DNA from: Hominimerdicola alba
GTDB taxonomy: Bacteria > Bacillota > Clostridia > Oscillospirales > Ruminococcaceae
Direction of reading: 5' to 3'
Assembly (NCBI RefSeq): GCF_900112155.1
Contig: NZ_FOKQ01000023.1
Location: forward strand, 1-64,000
Length of the DNA stretch: 64,000 nucleotides
Shown: positions 1 to 8,040 of the stretch, piece after piece
Layout: each line of letters begins with the position of its first letter
How positions within the stretch are numbered: the first letter of the stretch is position 1
Notes under the pieces: model-generated
What the model was told of the DNA's origin: nothing
Seen by the model: only the letters and a program-made list of their open reading frames with translations
The model's database searches: none
Position numbers and translations under genes: made by a program

Positions 1-100
1 ATCCATAACTTGGTTCATTTCTTGAACATAACTTTATGAAATACTGAGATTTCGCGAGTATTTACGAGATTTTACAAGATATTTTGAGGAGGAAATAAAA
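1..100 (+). other. tyrS upstream region (partial leader)
   Basis: AT-rich non-coding sequence before tyrS, cut by the window start. It holds a strong ribosome site AGGAGG at 87-92, eight bases before the ATG at 101. Clostridial tyrS genes are often controlled by a T-box leader, but no T-box consensus or antiterminator is visible in these 100 bases; a promoter or T-box further upstream would lie outside the window. Confidence 0.6.
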
Positions 101-1321
101 ATGACTTGTTTTGAAGAACTGAAAAGAAGAGGACTCATCGCACAGATGACCGATGAAAAGGAGCTGGAGGAGCTTATCAACAATGGTAAGGCTACTTTCT
201 ATATCGGATTCGACCCCACCGCTGACAGCCTTCATGTTGGTCACTTCATGGCACTTTGCCTGATGAAGAGACTTCAGATGGCAGGCAACAAGCCCATCGC
301 ACTGGTAGGCGGCGGCACCGGTATGATAGGTGACCCCTCCGGCAAGACCGATATGCGTAAGATGCTTACTCCCGAGACCATCCAGCACAACTGCGAGTGC
401 TTCAAGAAGCAGATGAGCAGATTCATTGACTTCTCCGACGGCAAAGCACTGATGGTAAACAACGGTGACTGGCTTCTGAACCTCAACTATGTTGACGTTC
501 TCCGTGAGGTAGGCGCTTGCTTCTCGGTAAACAAGATGCTGACTTTTGAGTGCTACAAGCAGAGAATGGAGAGAGGTCTGACCTTCCTGGAATTCAACTA
601 CATGATAATGCAGTCCTACGACTTCTATAGACTGTTCCAGGATTACGGCTGTAATATGCAGTTCGGCGGTGATGACCAGTGGGCTAATATGCTGGGCGGC
701 ACCGAGCTTATCAGAAAGAAGCTGGGTAAGGACGCTTACGCTATGACCATCACTCTGCTGCTCAACTCTGAGGGCAAGAAGATGGGTAAAACCGAAAAGG
801 GTGCTGTTTGGCTGGATGCTGAAAAGACTTCTCCTTACGATTTCTACCAGTACTGGAGAAATGTTGATGACGCTGACGTTATCAAGTGCCTCAAGCTGCT
901 GACTTTCGTTCCTATCGAGGAGATCGAAGAGATGGAGCAGCACATGGAGGGTGCAGAGTACAACAAGGCTAAGACTCTGCTTGCTTATGAGCTGACAAAG
1001 ATGATCCACGGCGAAGAGGAAGCTAACAAGGCTGATGCTGCAGCTAAGGCAATCTTCGGCGGCGGTTCTGACAGTGCTGATATGCCTACCACAACTCTTA
1101 CTAATGATGATCTTGACGAGAACGGTCAGATCGGTATTCTCAATCTGCTGGTAAAAGCAGGTCTCTGCCCTTCCAACGGTGAGGCAAGAAGACTTGTTCA
1201 GCAGAACGGTATTGCTGTTAACGGAGAGAAGTTCACCGACCCCAAGGGCATGGTTGATCTCTCCGAGCAGGTTATCATCAAGAAGGGCAAGAAGGTATTC
1301 CACAAGGTGGTAAAGGGCTGA
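101..1321 (+). CDS. tyrS: Tyrosyl-tRNA synthetase
   Basis: Class I aminoacyl-tRNA synthetase that charges tRNA-Tyr with tyrosine in the cytoplasm. At 406 residues it has the usual length. The HIGH signature appears as HVGH (residues 45-48) in the Rossmann catalytic domain, and the KMSKS loop as KMGKT (227-231). The C-terminal ~70 residues form an S4-type RNA-binding domain ([17 protein letters not shown], then an IKKGKK tail). The start is fixed by AGGAGG eight bases upstream. The TGA stop shares its A with the ATG of the next gene, so the two are probably translationally coupled. Confidence 0.97.
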   Translation: MTCFEELKRRGLIAQMTDEKELEELINNGKATFYIGFDPTADSLHVGHFMALCLMKRLQMAGNKPIALVGGGTGMIGDPSGKTDMRKMLTPETIQHNCECFKKQMSRFIDFSDGKALMVNNGDWLLNLNYVDVLREVGACFSVNKMLTFECYKQRMERGLTFLEFNYMIMQSYDFYRLFQDYGCNMQFGGDDQWANMLGGTELIRKKLGKDAYAMTITLLLNSEGKKMGKTEKGAVWLDAEKTSPYDFYQYWRNVDDADVIKCLKLLTFVPIEEIEEMEQHMEGAEYNKAKTLLAYELTKMIHGEEEANKADAAAKAIFGGGSDSADMPTTTLTNDDLDENGQIGILNLLVKAGLCPSNGEARRLVQQNGIAVNGEKFTDPKGMVDLSEQVIIKKGKKVFHKVVKG

Positions 1322-1917
1322 TGGACGGAAAGGCTGTTCTGAAAAAGATCGCATTCAATTCCGTTCTTTTGGCTGTTGTGGGTGTAATTCTGGTGCCTGT
1401 CGGAATTCTTATGTTTACGACTTCGGTTCTGGCAGCGATAGCACTTGTTATAGGCGGTGGACTTATGGCGTTTTTCGGGATACGAAATAAAATGGATCCC
1501 TTTAAATCCAGTCCGCTGAAAGAAAACCCTGATCTGCTCACAATGGCTGATGAGCTTGCGGCTACTACTGTTTACCAGGATAAGTTCATTTGTATGTCGG
1601 AAAAGATGATGCGCTCAAAGAAAGATCCTTTGCATATCACCTATTTCGAAGAGATATACTGTATGTATATCCGCAAGGAGACAACAAATTTTATCCCCAC
1701 AGGTAAGGATATCATGCTGCTTACTCCAAGGGGTGATCTGCGTATCAGTATCTACGCTCAGAAAAAAGACGTAGCAGATAAGATCGCAAACACAATCTTA
1801 CAGCGTGCGCCCTATTGCAGGGTCGGCTATACTAATGAGAACCTTAATTATGCTCGAAGCATGAAAGAAAACTGGAAAGCCGGCCGCAGTTCAGGCGGAA
1901 ATAACACTAATATGTGA
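1321..1917 (+). CDS. Small membrane protein of unknown function
   Basis: Protein of 198 residues overlapping the tyrS stop by one base (TGATG), so likely cotranscribed and coupled. Residues ~10-60 contain two hydrophobic segments forming a helical hairpin; the rest is a soluble domain without cysteine pairs or recognised motifs. I do not recognise the family. A PH-like (bPH) fold for the soluble part is possible because these often follow two membrane helices, but that is a guess. There is no functional link to TyrRS beyond sharing a transcript. Confidence 0.75.
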   Translation: MDGKAVLKKIAFNSVLLAVVGVILVPVGILMFTTSVLAAIALVIGGGLMAFFGIRNKMDPFKSSPLKENPDLLTMADELAATTVYQDKFICMSEKMMRSKKDPLHITYFEEIYCMYIRKETTNFIPTGKDIMLLTPRGDLRISIYAQKKDVADKIANTILQRAPYCRVGYTNENLNYARSMKENWKAGRSSGGNNTNM

Positions 1918-1986
1918 GGGTAAGTCTTTATCGGCTTATCACGATGATGCTCCCATGCACATATTTGATATGATCAATAATCACTT

Positions 1987-2013
1987 TCTGCCCGAGGGTC
2001 ATGCTCTCGGGCA
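1987..2013 (+). terminator. Hairpin after tyrS operon, possible terminator
   Basis: Perfect 9-bp stem CTGCCCGAG (1987-1995) with CTCGGGCAG (2005-2013) and a 9-base loop. No proper U-tract follows, so intrinsic termination would be weak; it may instead protect the 3' end of the transcript. Confidence 0.45.
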
Positions 2014-2052
2014 GTATGATTAGGAATAAATTGTAAACTCTTGAAAATTCTA

Positions 2053-2081
2053 TTGCATTGAATGTATACTTATGCTATAAT
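2053..2081 (+). promoter_or_regulatory. Promoter for rlmA
   Basis: TTGCAT (2053-2058), 17-bp spacer, TATAAT (2076-2081). Transcription would start near 2088, almost on top of the ribosome site AAAGGTG (2087-2093), giving a very short leader. This rules out translation from the in-frame ATG at 2058, which lies inside the promoter. Confidence 0.7.
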
Positions 2082-2099
2082 GACCCAAAGGTGATGAAT

Positions 2100-2921
2100 A
2101 TGTACATCTGTCCTGTATGTAAAAATAAACTAAATAAGACTGGAAATTCGTGGAAATGCGCTAAAGGTCACAGTTTTGATATAGCCCGCAAGGGTCATGT
2201 TAATCTGCTGACTACCGCGAAGCACAACCCGAAGACCGCAGGCGATAATGCTGAAATGGTCAAAGCGAGAACCGAATTTCTCGATAAGGGCTATTACAGA
2301 CCTCTCGCTGAGAAAATAAGGGAGATAGCATCGGCTGAACTTCAGGATATAAAAAATCCGACCATTATTGACAGCGGATGCGGTGAGGGATTTTATACAA
2401 CAGAGCTTTCCAATATCAAAAATGCCGGAATCTTTGGCATAGATATCTCAAAACACGCGGTGGCACACTGCATGACGAGGGTAAATCTAGCAGGGATAAA
2501 AAACTGCGAGTTTGCGGTGGCATCCTCCTTTGATCTGCCTTTTGCTGATAAAAGTGCTGATGCCGTGATAAGTGTTTTCGCTCCTGTTTGCAACGACGAA
2601 TATCACCGTGTTCTGAAAAAAAGCGGAAAACTCATAGTTGTTTCGCCGTCGCCAAGGCATTTGTTCGAGCTGAAAGCGGCAGTCTATGATAAGCCCTATG
2701 AGAACAAACCCAACGACTACCATCTCGACAGATTTGTTAAGGAGAATGAGACAGTTTTTGAATACACAGCTGAGCTTTCTTCGCAGAAAGACATCTTCGA
2801 TCTGTTCATGATGACACCATATTTTTATAAGACTTCCGAAGAGGGTATATCAAGGTTGAAAGCGCTTGAAAGCATAGAGGTCAACTGCGGATTTGTTATT
2901 CAGGTCTATCGTAGAAAATAG
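2100..2921 (+). CDS. rlmA: 23S rRNA (guanine-N1-)-methyltransferase, RlmA family
   Basis: SAM-dependent methyltransferase expected to methylate N1 of a guanine in helix 35 of 23S rRNA (G745 or G748 type). The N-terminus carries the family zinc site, CPVCKNKL followed by CAKGH, then the RKGHVNLL stretch typical of RlmA. The Rossmann domain shows a SAM glycine motif, DSGCGEGFY. The start at 2100 is chosen because AAAGGTG (2087-2093) is six bases upstream and the promoter overlaps earlier start codons; ATG 2094 is the alternative. The RlmA-I and RlmA-II subtypes cannot be told apart by eye; the II type can affect macrolide/tylosin susceptibility. Confidence 0.88.
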   Translation: MYICPVCKNKLNKTGNSWKCAKGHSFDIARKGHVNLLTTAKHNPKTAGDNAEMVKARTEFLDKGYYRPLAEKIREIASAELQDIKNPTIIDSGCGEGFYTTELSNIKNAGIFGIDISKHAVAHCMTRVNLAGIKNCEFAVASSFDLPFADKSADAVISVFAPVCNDEYHRVLKKSGKLIVVSPSPRHLFELKAAVYDKPYENKPNDYHLDRFVKENETVFEYTAELSSQKDIFDLFMMTPYFYKTSEEGISRLKALESIEVNCGFVIQVYRRK

Positions 2922-2954
2922 TTAAAATAAGCATATATGAAAAGAGGGGGATAT

Positions 2955-3926
2955 ATGGATAGAGAATTATTCTGCAAAGGCTATACATGGGGCTTTTTCA
3001 GCAGAGAAGGAGAGCTGTTTACCGATAACGCAGAACAGTCCATGAGACGGCTTGCATCAAATGGACTTGACTGGATATGTATAACTGTCAACGGCTGGCA
3101 GGAGACATTTTTCAGCACCACTGTATTCTCCTTTTATGGTATGACTCAGACCGATGCTGAAATTGAGCACGCAGTAAAGCTTGCAAAATCTCTCGGTTTG
3201 AAAGTTTGCCTGAAACCAATGGTCAACTGCCTTGACCGCTCGTGGCGGGCGAGGATAGATTTCCCCACTGAAGATGGCTGTGACTACTGGAAAAAGTGGT
3301 TCAGTTCCTATAACAGATTTATGCTGTACTACGCAAAAATGGCTGAAAATCTTGGCTGCGAGATGCTTTGCACAGGCTGTGAGATGGCTGGTATGGACAA
3401 GCAAAGCAGTTACTGCCGCGACATGATAAGCCGTGTGAGAAATGTCTACCACGGGATAATCATGCACAACATAAATCACGGCGATGAGTTCAGGTTTGAT
3501 TGGCTTAGTGAGGTGGATGTTATCGGTATAAGCGGTTACTATCCCGTTACCGACGGTGAAAATACGGGTATAGAATTCATGCGAAATCGCTGGGCAGATG
3601 TAGTTTTGCGGCTGGAAAAATGTCATGAAAAGTACAGTAAGCCAATTATGTTTGCAGAAATTGGTGTCCGCAGTGAGCAAGGCTGTTCGGCTTATCCATG
3701 GGATTTCCATGACCGTCCCGAAAAGCCGACTGACGAACAGGAACAATCCGATTTTTATGAGAGCGCCATGGAAGCCACATGGGATAAACCTTGGTTCTGC
3801 GGATATTTCTGGTGGGACTGGAAAGCTGTCATTCCTCCCGAGGATAAAGCAAAGGAAAACCGCGATTTTACAGTATACGGAAAGCTTGCCGAGAAAACTC
3901 TCAAAAAATGGTATACATCTAAATAA
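2955..3926 (+). CDS. Glycoside hydrolase family 113 (beta-mannanase-like)
   Basis: TIM-barrel protein of 323 residues resembling GH113 enzymes such as Alicyclobacillus ManA, which cut beta-1,4-mannan chains. Likely acid/base is Glu143 in CTGCEMAG and likely nucleophile Glu235 in IMFAEIGVRS, both at barrel strand ends as in clan GH-A. Trp-rich C-terminal segment (YFWWDWK) fits a sugar-binding cleft. There is no signal peptide, so it would act on imported manno-oligosaccharides in the cytoplasm. ATG 2955 is preferred because AGGGGG lies at 2945-2950; ATG 2937 lies before the ribosome site. It stands alone before a strong terminator. Confidence 0.8.
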   Translation: MDRELFCKGYTWGFFSREGELFTDNAEQSMRRLASNGLDWICITVNGWQETFFSTTVFSFYGMTQTDAEIEHAVKLAKSLGLKVCLKPMVNCLDRSWRARIDFPTEDGCDYWKKWFSSYNRFMLYYAKMAENLGCEMLCTGCEMAGMDKQSSYCRDMISRVRNVYHGIIMHNINHGDEFRFDWLSEVDVIGISGYYPVTDGENTGIEFMRNRWADVVLRLEKCHEKYSKPIMFAEIGVRSEQGCSAYPWDFHDRPEKPTDEQEQSDFYESAMEATWDKPWFCGYFWWDWKAVIPPEDKAKENRDFTVYGKLAEKTLKKWYTSK

Positions 3927-3931
3927 AGTAT

Positions 3932-3966
3932 GCTGTCCTGCTCTTTTTGACAGGACAGCTTTTTTT
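3932..3966 (+). terminator. Terminator after the GH113 gene
   Basis: Perfect 9-bp stem GCTGTCCTG (3932-3940) and CAGGACAGC (3951-3959) followed by seven T (3960-3966). Classic Rho-independent terminator. Confidence 0.93.
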
Positions 3967-3977
3967 ATAGGAATTAG

Positions 3978-4009
3978 AAAAAAAGAGCCGACCGCATTTA
4001 ACGGTCAGC
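3978..4009 (-). terminator. Terminator after purA
   Basis: On the minus strand a stem GCTGACCG/CGGTCGGC (4009-4002 with 3994-3987, one G-T wobble) is followed by CTC and a seven-T run (3984-3978), just past the purA stop. It sits back to back with the plus-strand terminator, insulating convergent genes. Confidence 0.85.
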
Positions 4010-4024
4010 CCTTGAGAGACATTC

Positions 4025-5317
4025 TTATTTGCTCAGCTTGCTCTCTCTCATGATGATATCCTCTCTCTTAGGACCATTGGATACCATTGTGATGGGGAAG
4101 CCGATCTTTTCTTCAACGAACTCGATGTACTTGCGGCAGTTTTCAGGAAGATCTTCATACTTGCGTATACCGCCGATATCACTCTTCCAGCCGTCCAGTA
4201 CTTCCAGAACCGGCTTAGCCTTTTCAAGCTTGCCCGTGGTGGGGAAGTCAGTTGTAACCTTGCCGTCTATCTCGTAACCAACGCATACAGGGATCTTATC
4301 AAGATAGCCCAGTGCATCGACAACGGTGAAAGCTACATCGGTTGTGCCCTGGATACGGCAGCCGTACTTGGAAGCTACGCAGTCAAACCAGCCCATTCTT
4401 CTGGGTCTGCCTGTTGTTGCGCCGTACTCGCCCTTGTCACCGCCGCGCTTTCTCAGCTCTTCAGCCTCGTCGCCGAATATCTCGGAAACAAATGCGCCTG
4501 CGCCAACTGCGGAGGAATAAGCCTTACATACTGTAACGATCTTCTTGATCTCATAAGGAGGGATACCTGCGCCAATCGCGCCGTAAGCCGCAAGAGTGGA
4601 AGAAGAAGTTACCATAGGATAGATGCCGTGGTCAGGGTCTTTCAGTGAACCAAGCTGACCTTCCAGCAGAATGTTCTTGCCTTCCTTGATAGCGTTCCAC
4701 AGGTAAGCGGAAACATCGCATACATAAGGCTCTACCATCTTCTTGTATTCCATCAGTGTATTGAACAGCTCGTTCTCATCGATGGCGGGCTTGTTGTACA
4801 TATATTTCAGCAGGATATTCTTCTGCTCCAGAACTCTATGGATCTTTTCCTTGAGAGCTTCCTCGTCGAACAGCTCCTGAACCTGGAAACCGATCTTTGC
4901 GTACTTATCGGAATAGAAAGGTGCAATACCTGATTTTGTAGAACCGAAGCTTGCCTTGCCCAGTCTTTCTTCCTCAAATTTATCGAAATCAACGTGGTAA
5001 GGCATGATCATCTGAACTCTGTCGGAGATCAGCAGCTTGGGCATAGGTACGCCCTGAGATGTAACCTCGTTCAGTTCCTTAAAGAACTTAGGTATATCGA
5101 ATGCTACACCGTTGCCGATGATATTTGTGGTGTGATCGTAGAATATGCCTGACGGGAGAGTGTGAAGTGCAAACCTGCCATAGTGATTATGTATGGTATG
5201 ACCTGCGTTTGCGCCGCCCTGAAATCTTATAACGATATCAGATTCCTGCGCCATCATGTCCGTGAGCTTGCCCTTGCCCTCGTCGCCCCAGTTTGCGCCA
5301 ACAATTGCTCTTACCAT
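4025..5317 (-). CDS. purA: Adenylosuccinate synthetase
   Basis: GTP-dependent ligase that joins IMP and aspartate to adenylosuccinate, the first step from IMP to AMP. Full length at 430 residues. The P-loop-like signature GDEGKGK is at residues 11-17, followed by the IMP-binding region GGANAGHTI; the segment TTGRPRRMGWFD is also typical. The N-terminus reads VGANWGDEGKGK where most bacteria have GTQWGDEGKGK, a conservative variation. The ribosome site AGGAGG is close upstream. The gene is monocistronic, with its own promoter and terminator. Confidence 0.97.
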   Translation of the reverse strand: MVRAIVGANWGDEGKGKLTDMMAQESDIVIRFQGGANAGHTIHNHYGRFALHTLPSGIFYDHTTNIIGNGVAFDIPKFFKELNEVTSQGVPMPKLLISDRVQMIMPYHVDFDKFEEERLGKASFGSTKSGIAPFYSDKYAKIGFQVQELFDEEALKEKIHRVLEQKNILLKYMYNKPAIDENELFNTLMEYKKMVEPYVCDVSAYLWNAIKEGKNILLEGQLGSLKDPDHGIYPMVTSSSTLAAYGAIGAGIPPYEIKKIVTVCKAYSSAVGAGAFVSEIFGDEAEELRKRGGDKGEYGATTGRPRRMGWFDCVASKYGCRIQGTTDVAFTVVDALGYLDKIPVCVGYEIDGKVTTDFPTTGKLEKAKPVLEVLDGWKSDIGGIRKYEDLPENCRKYIEFVEEKIGFPITMVSNGPKREDIIMRESKLSK

Positions 5318-5409
5318 TTGTAAATTTCCTCCTTGCTGTTAAGCGGGATCATGTAAATTAATGATTTAGCGTGCTGCTATGTGAAAATATCCCATACCAA
5401 CACCAATAT

Positions 5410-5438
5410 ATTATAGCACATAATTCCTGCCTTGTAAA
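5410..5438 (-). promoter_or_regulatory. Promoter for purA
   Basis: Minus strand: TTTACA (5438-5433), 17-bp spacer, TATAAT (5415-5410). It lies ~90 bases before the purA start. I saw no clear purine riboswitch in the short leader. Confidence 0.75.
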
Positions 5439-5517
5439 CACTTGAAACGATTTTTAACATTTTCATAATAATTTTCGTGTGAGAGCCTGTTTTAGATAAA
5501 AAAATTTCAAAAAACCC

Positions 5518-5546
5518 TTGCAAAAATCCCGCTGTTATATTATAAT
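5518..5546 (+). promoter_or_regulatory. Promoter for the lipoprotein gene
   Basis: TTGCAA (5518-5523), 17-bp spacer, TATAAT (5541-5546). Together with the purA promoter on the other strand it accounts for most of the 333-base gap 5318-5650; nothing else is seen there. The leader is about 100 bases. Confidence 0.78.
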
Positions 5547-5650
5547 AGTATTTAGCTAAAAAATGAACGGCAGATAAAGATATAGGCCGCACCATGCGAT
5601 TCATGCAGTTAAGGCTGTGTGAAGCTGCATTTTTCATAAGGAGAGTATGA

Positions 5651-6784
5651 ATGAGACCATACAGAATTTCAGCGCTTTTGATAGCAGGAGCGCTTTTGCT
5701 GCCGCTTGCCGGCTGTTCTAACAAAACAGGTGACAGCAGCGGCTCGGATAATGCCTCCTCCGCTAAAGAAACCAAGGCAGTGGCGGACAAGGTTGAACTT
5801 AAAGATTATAAATTTCCCGAGTTTCTTAAAGGTATAAAACAGCCCGATTCTCTCAGCAGTCCCGTTTATGTGAGCTTTGCTTTATCCGAATATTTAAGCG
5901 AAGTCACTGAACAGCCTTTTGAGGGATATGAATGTACCGGTAAGATAGGGAACATCTTTTATATTTTCTCCGAGGGCAAGTATAAAGGAATTATTGATAA
6001 AAACGGAAAAGTAGTTCTGAAAGCTGATAAATATACAACTATAAATCTGTGTACACCGAGTATGCTTATGCTTTCGATGGACAAAGAGCTGAATGCACCC
6101 GAGGAGTATATGTCATTCAATGTACTTGGCTATATCAACCCAGCAGAAGCTCCCGATTTTAAATCGGATCATATCAGCATTGAAGAAGAGACCAGAAACA
6201 GACCCTCATCAGATGATGAAGATGACGGAAATTATAAGGTCTATAATCTTGTACTTGATGATGGTCAAAAAGTCGGCGAGGGTTCTTCCTATGTTGACTG
6301 GGATAAGATCGAGAGCGTTTCAGCCCAGTCGATAAATACTTCCCGTCCCTATAATGCATATTACAGGGTACAAAAAGGGGAGGAGATATATTACATCTGC
6401 TTCGACCGTTTCTATAACTATACTATATATAACGGCGCTTACGGCTTTGTCAGAATGAAAGTCGGCGATGGATACGGCGGATGTTATATCCTTGACCACG
6501 AGGATTATTCCGAACTCAATAAGCTGATCGAAAGTTTCGGCGAATCGGGACCTGTTAAATCCCCAAGCAAGGATACTGGTCTTGATTATGTTCAGATAGA
6601 GACCGGATACGGCACTGATGATATTGTCACCATGACTATTTCAGCCGATGGCTACTGCTTCACAGACCATCTGGGCAGCGGTGATCAGCAGCCACAGAAG
6701 TATTTCACAATTCTCGATAAGGAAAGCTTTGTCAGCCTTGTAAAATGGGTAGATCAAGTGCTTTCGGAAGAATATGAAAAATGA
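5651..6784 (+). CDS. Secreted lipoprotein of unknown function
   Basis: Protein of 377 residues with a lipoprotein signal peptide: basic start MRPYR, hydrophobic core, lipobox LAGC, and a Ser/Asp-rich tether after the cysteine. It should be anchored to the outer face of the membrane. One stretch (KYKGIIDKNGKVVLKA) resembles a single degenerate WG-type beta repeat. No catalytic motif is recognised. Start at 5651 has AAGGAGAG just upstream. Flanked by its own promoter and a strong terminator. Confidence 0.8.
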   Translation: MRPYRISALLIAGALLLPLAGCSNKTGDSSGSDNASSAKETKAVADKVELKDYKFPEFLKGIKQPDSLSSPVYVSFALSEYLSEVTEQPFEGYECTGKIGNIFYIFSEGKYKGIIDKNGKVVLKADKYTTINLCTPSMLMLSMDKELNAPEEYMSFNVLGYINPAEAPDFKSDHISIEEETRNRPSSDDEDDGNYKVYNLVLDDGQKVGEGSSYVDWDKIESVSAQSINTSRPYNAYYRVQKGEEIYYICFDRFYNYTIYNGAYGFVRMKVGDGYGGCYILDHEDYSELNKLIESFGESGPVKSPSKDTGLDYVQIETGYGTDDIVTMTISADGYCFTDHLGSGDQQPQKYFTILDKESFVSLVKWVDQVLSEEYEK

Positions 6785-6791
6785 GGACTGA

Positions 6792-6827
6792 TTTTGCAGG
6801 AAAATGCAGTTTTTCCTGCAAAATTTT
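6792..6827 (+). terminator. Terminator after the lipoprotein gene
   Basis: Perfect 13-bp stem TTTTGCAGGAAAA (6792-6804) and TTTTCCTGCAAAA (6811-6823) with a six-base loop, followed by TTTT. It begins seven bases after the stop codon. Confidence 0.9.
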
Positions 6828-6848
6828 CTGTTTTGGGCGTGATAAGCA

Positions 6849-6877
6849 TTGACAAGTACGTTTTGTTGTGCTATTAT
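6849..6877 (+). promoter_or_regulatory. Promoter for uppP
   Basis: TTGACA (6849-6854), 17-bp spacer, TATTAT (6872-6877). It drives a leader of about 145 bases before uppP. Confidence 0.75.
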
Positions 6878-6884
6878 ATTATGT

Positions 6885-7030
6885 GCAGGTTTTTTTGATG
6901 AAGGATAGATTCGGAAATTTCAGCATATGATAATATATGGTTTAATGCCTGCAAACAATCCAGCACATATCTGCGGCTGTTTGTATTAATTTAGAAAAAA
7001 TCCGTGGAGACGGTATATATGGAGGACAAA
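6885..7030 (+). other. uppP leader with possible hairpins
   Basis: Untranslated leader. GCAGG near 6885 can pair with CCTGC near 6948, and CAAAC/CAGC (6952-6964) can pair with GCTG/TTTG (6976-6983). No known riboswitch class is recognised. The folding is weak evidence only. Confidence 0.3.
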
Positions 7031-7912
7031 ATGAGTTTATTTGACGCGATAGTACAGGGTATAATTCAGGGTTTGACAGAATTTCTGCCGGTGTCCAGTT
7101 CGGGACATCTTTCGCTGTATCAGCATTTTACAGGCAATAGCGGCGAGGGTGCGCTTTTGTTTTCGGCAATACTCCATCTTGGTACCCTGGTCGCTGTGTT
7201 CATAGCTTTCAGAAAAGATATTCTGGAACTCATAAAAGAGTTGGGCAATATCTGTTCTGATATCTTTAATGGCAGTTTCACCCTTAAAGATATGAACCCT
7301 CAGCGTCGTATGATTTTTATGATAATAGTATCCTGTCTTTGCCTTGCGCCTTTTGCAATTTTCAAAGACTGGTTTGAATCTATCGGTGAGGACAGTTCTA
7401 TATTTGCTGAGGGACTTTGCTTCCTTTATACAGCTGCTATACTGTTTATGTCTGACAGATGCACAAAAGGCAATAAAAAAGCAGGAGATATCACTGTAAA
7501 GGATTCTGTCACAGTCGGACTTTTTCAGGGCGTGGCACTTCTGCCCGGTGTATCAAGATCCGGTTCTACTATCTCTGCAGGACTATTTTCTGGATTCTCA
7601 CGTGAAACTTCCGTAAAGTATTCCTTCATTCTCGGAATACCCGTTATACTTCTCAGTTGTCTTCTTGAAGTATTTAAGTATATCAAAAAGGTTATGGACA
7701 CGAACGTTGAGGTTGAAAAAGTAGGCTTTGCTAACTGTGCTGTCGGATTTGTTGTTGCAGCTATAGTGGGTGTGCTTGCTATCAAGCTTGTCAGCTGGCT
7801 GGTGAAAAGCGATAAGTTCAAGGTGTTCTCCTACTACACCTTTATTCTCGGAACAGTGGTGCTCGTTGTCGCGTTCATCGAATTCTGCATGGGTCATCCC
7901 ATCAGTTTCTGA
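7031..7912 (+). CDS. uppP: Undecaprenyl-diphosphatase (bacitracin resistance protein)
   Basis: Integral membrane phosphatase that converts C55 undecaprenyl diphosphate to the monophosphate, recycling the lipid carrier for peptidoglycan and other wall polymers. The BacA signature EFLPVSSSGHL is at residues 17-27 and the second signature PGVSRSGST in the middle of the protein; several membrane helices alternate through the 293 residues. The start at 7031 is chosen because GGAGG (7021-7025) sits five bases before it and the protein then begins MSLFDAIVQGIIQG as in the family; upstream in-frame starts at 7019 and 7004 are less likely. Confidence 0.95.
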   Translation: MSLFDAIVQGIIQGLTEFLPVSSSGHLSLYQHFTGNSGEGALLFSAILHLGTLVAVFIAFRKDILELIKELGNICSDIFNGSFTLKDMNPQRRMIFMIIVSCLCLAPFAIFKDWFESIGEDSSIFAEGLCFLYTAAILFMSDRCTKGNKKAGDITVKDSVTVGLFQGVALLPGVSRSGSTISAGLFSGFSRETSVKYSFILGIPVILLSCLLEVFKYIKKVMDTNVEVEKVGFANCAVGFVVAAIVGVLAIKLVSWLVKSDKFKVFSYYTFILGTVVLVVAFIEFCMGHPISF

Positions 7913-8040
7913 TAATTACATATTTGCGAAGAAGCTTGATATCGGGGGCTGATATTTCAGCACTTGTGATGATTCAGGCTTTTTGCAGTTTTTTGAAGTA
8001 TAAGAAAAATCACTATATTTAATGAAAGGAAAGTGTTTAA

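Noticed and set aside
1-100. T-box leader for tyrS
   Set aside because: No T-box sequence or antiterminator is present in the visible part, though it may be upstream of the window.
62-1354. Long open frame on the minus strand opposite tyrS
   Set aside because: It mirrors the whole tyrS gene, has no ribosome site or known motifs, and arises from tyrS codon bias.
2058-2099. Earlier ATG for rlmA at 2058
   Set aside because: The promoter TTGCAT/TATAAT overlaps it, so it cannot be transcribed from that promoter.
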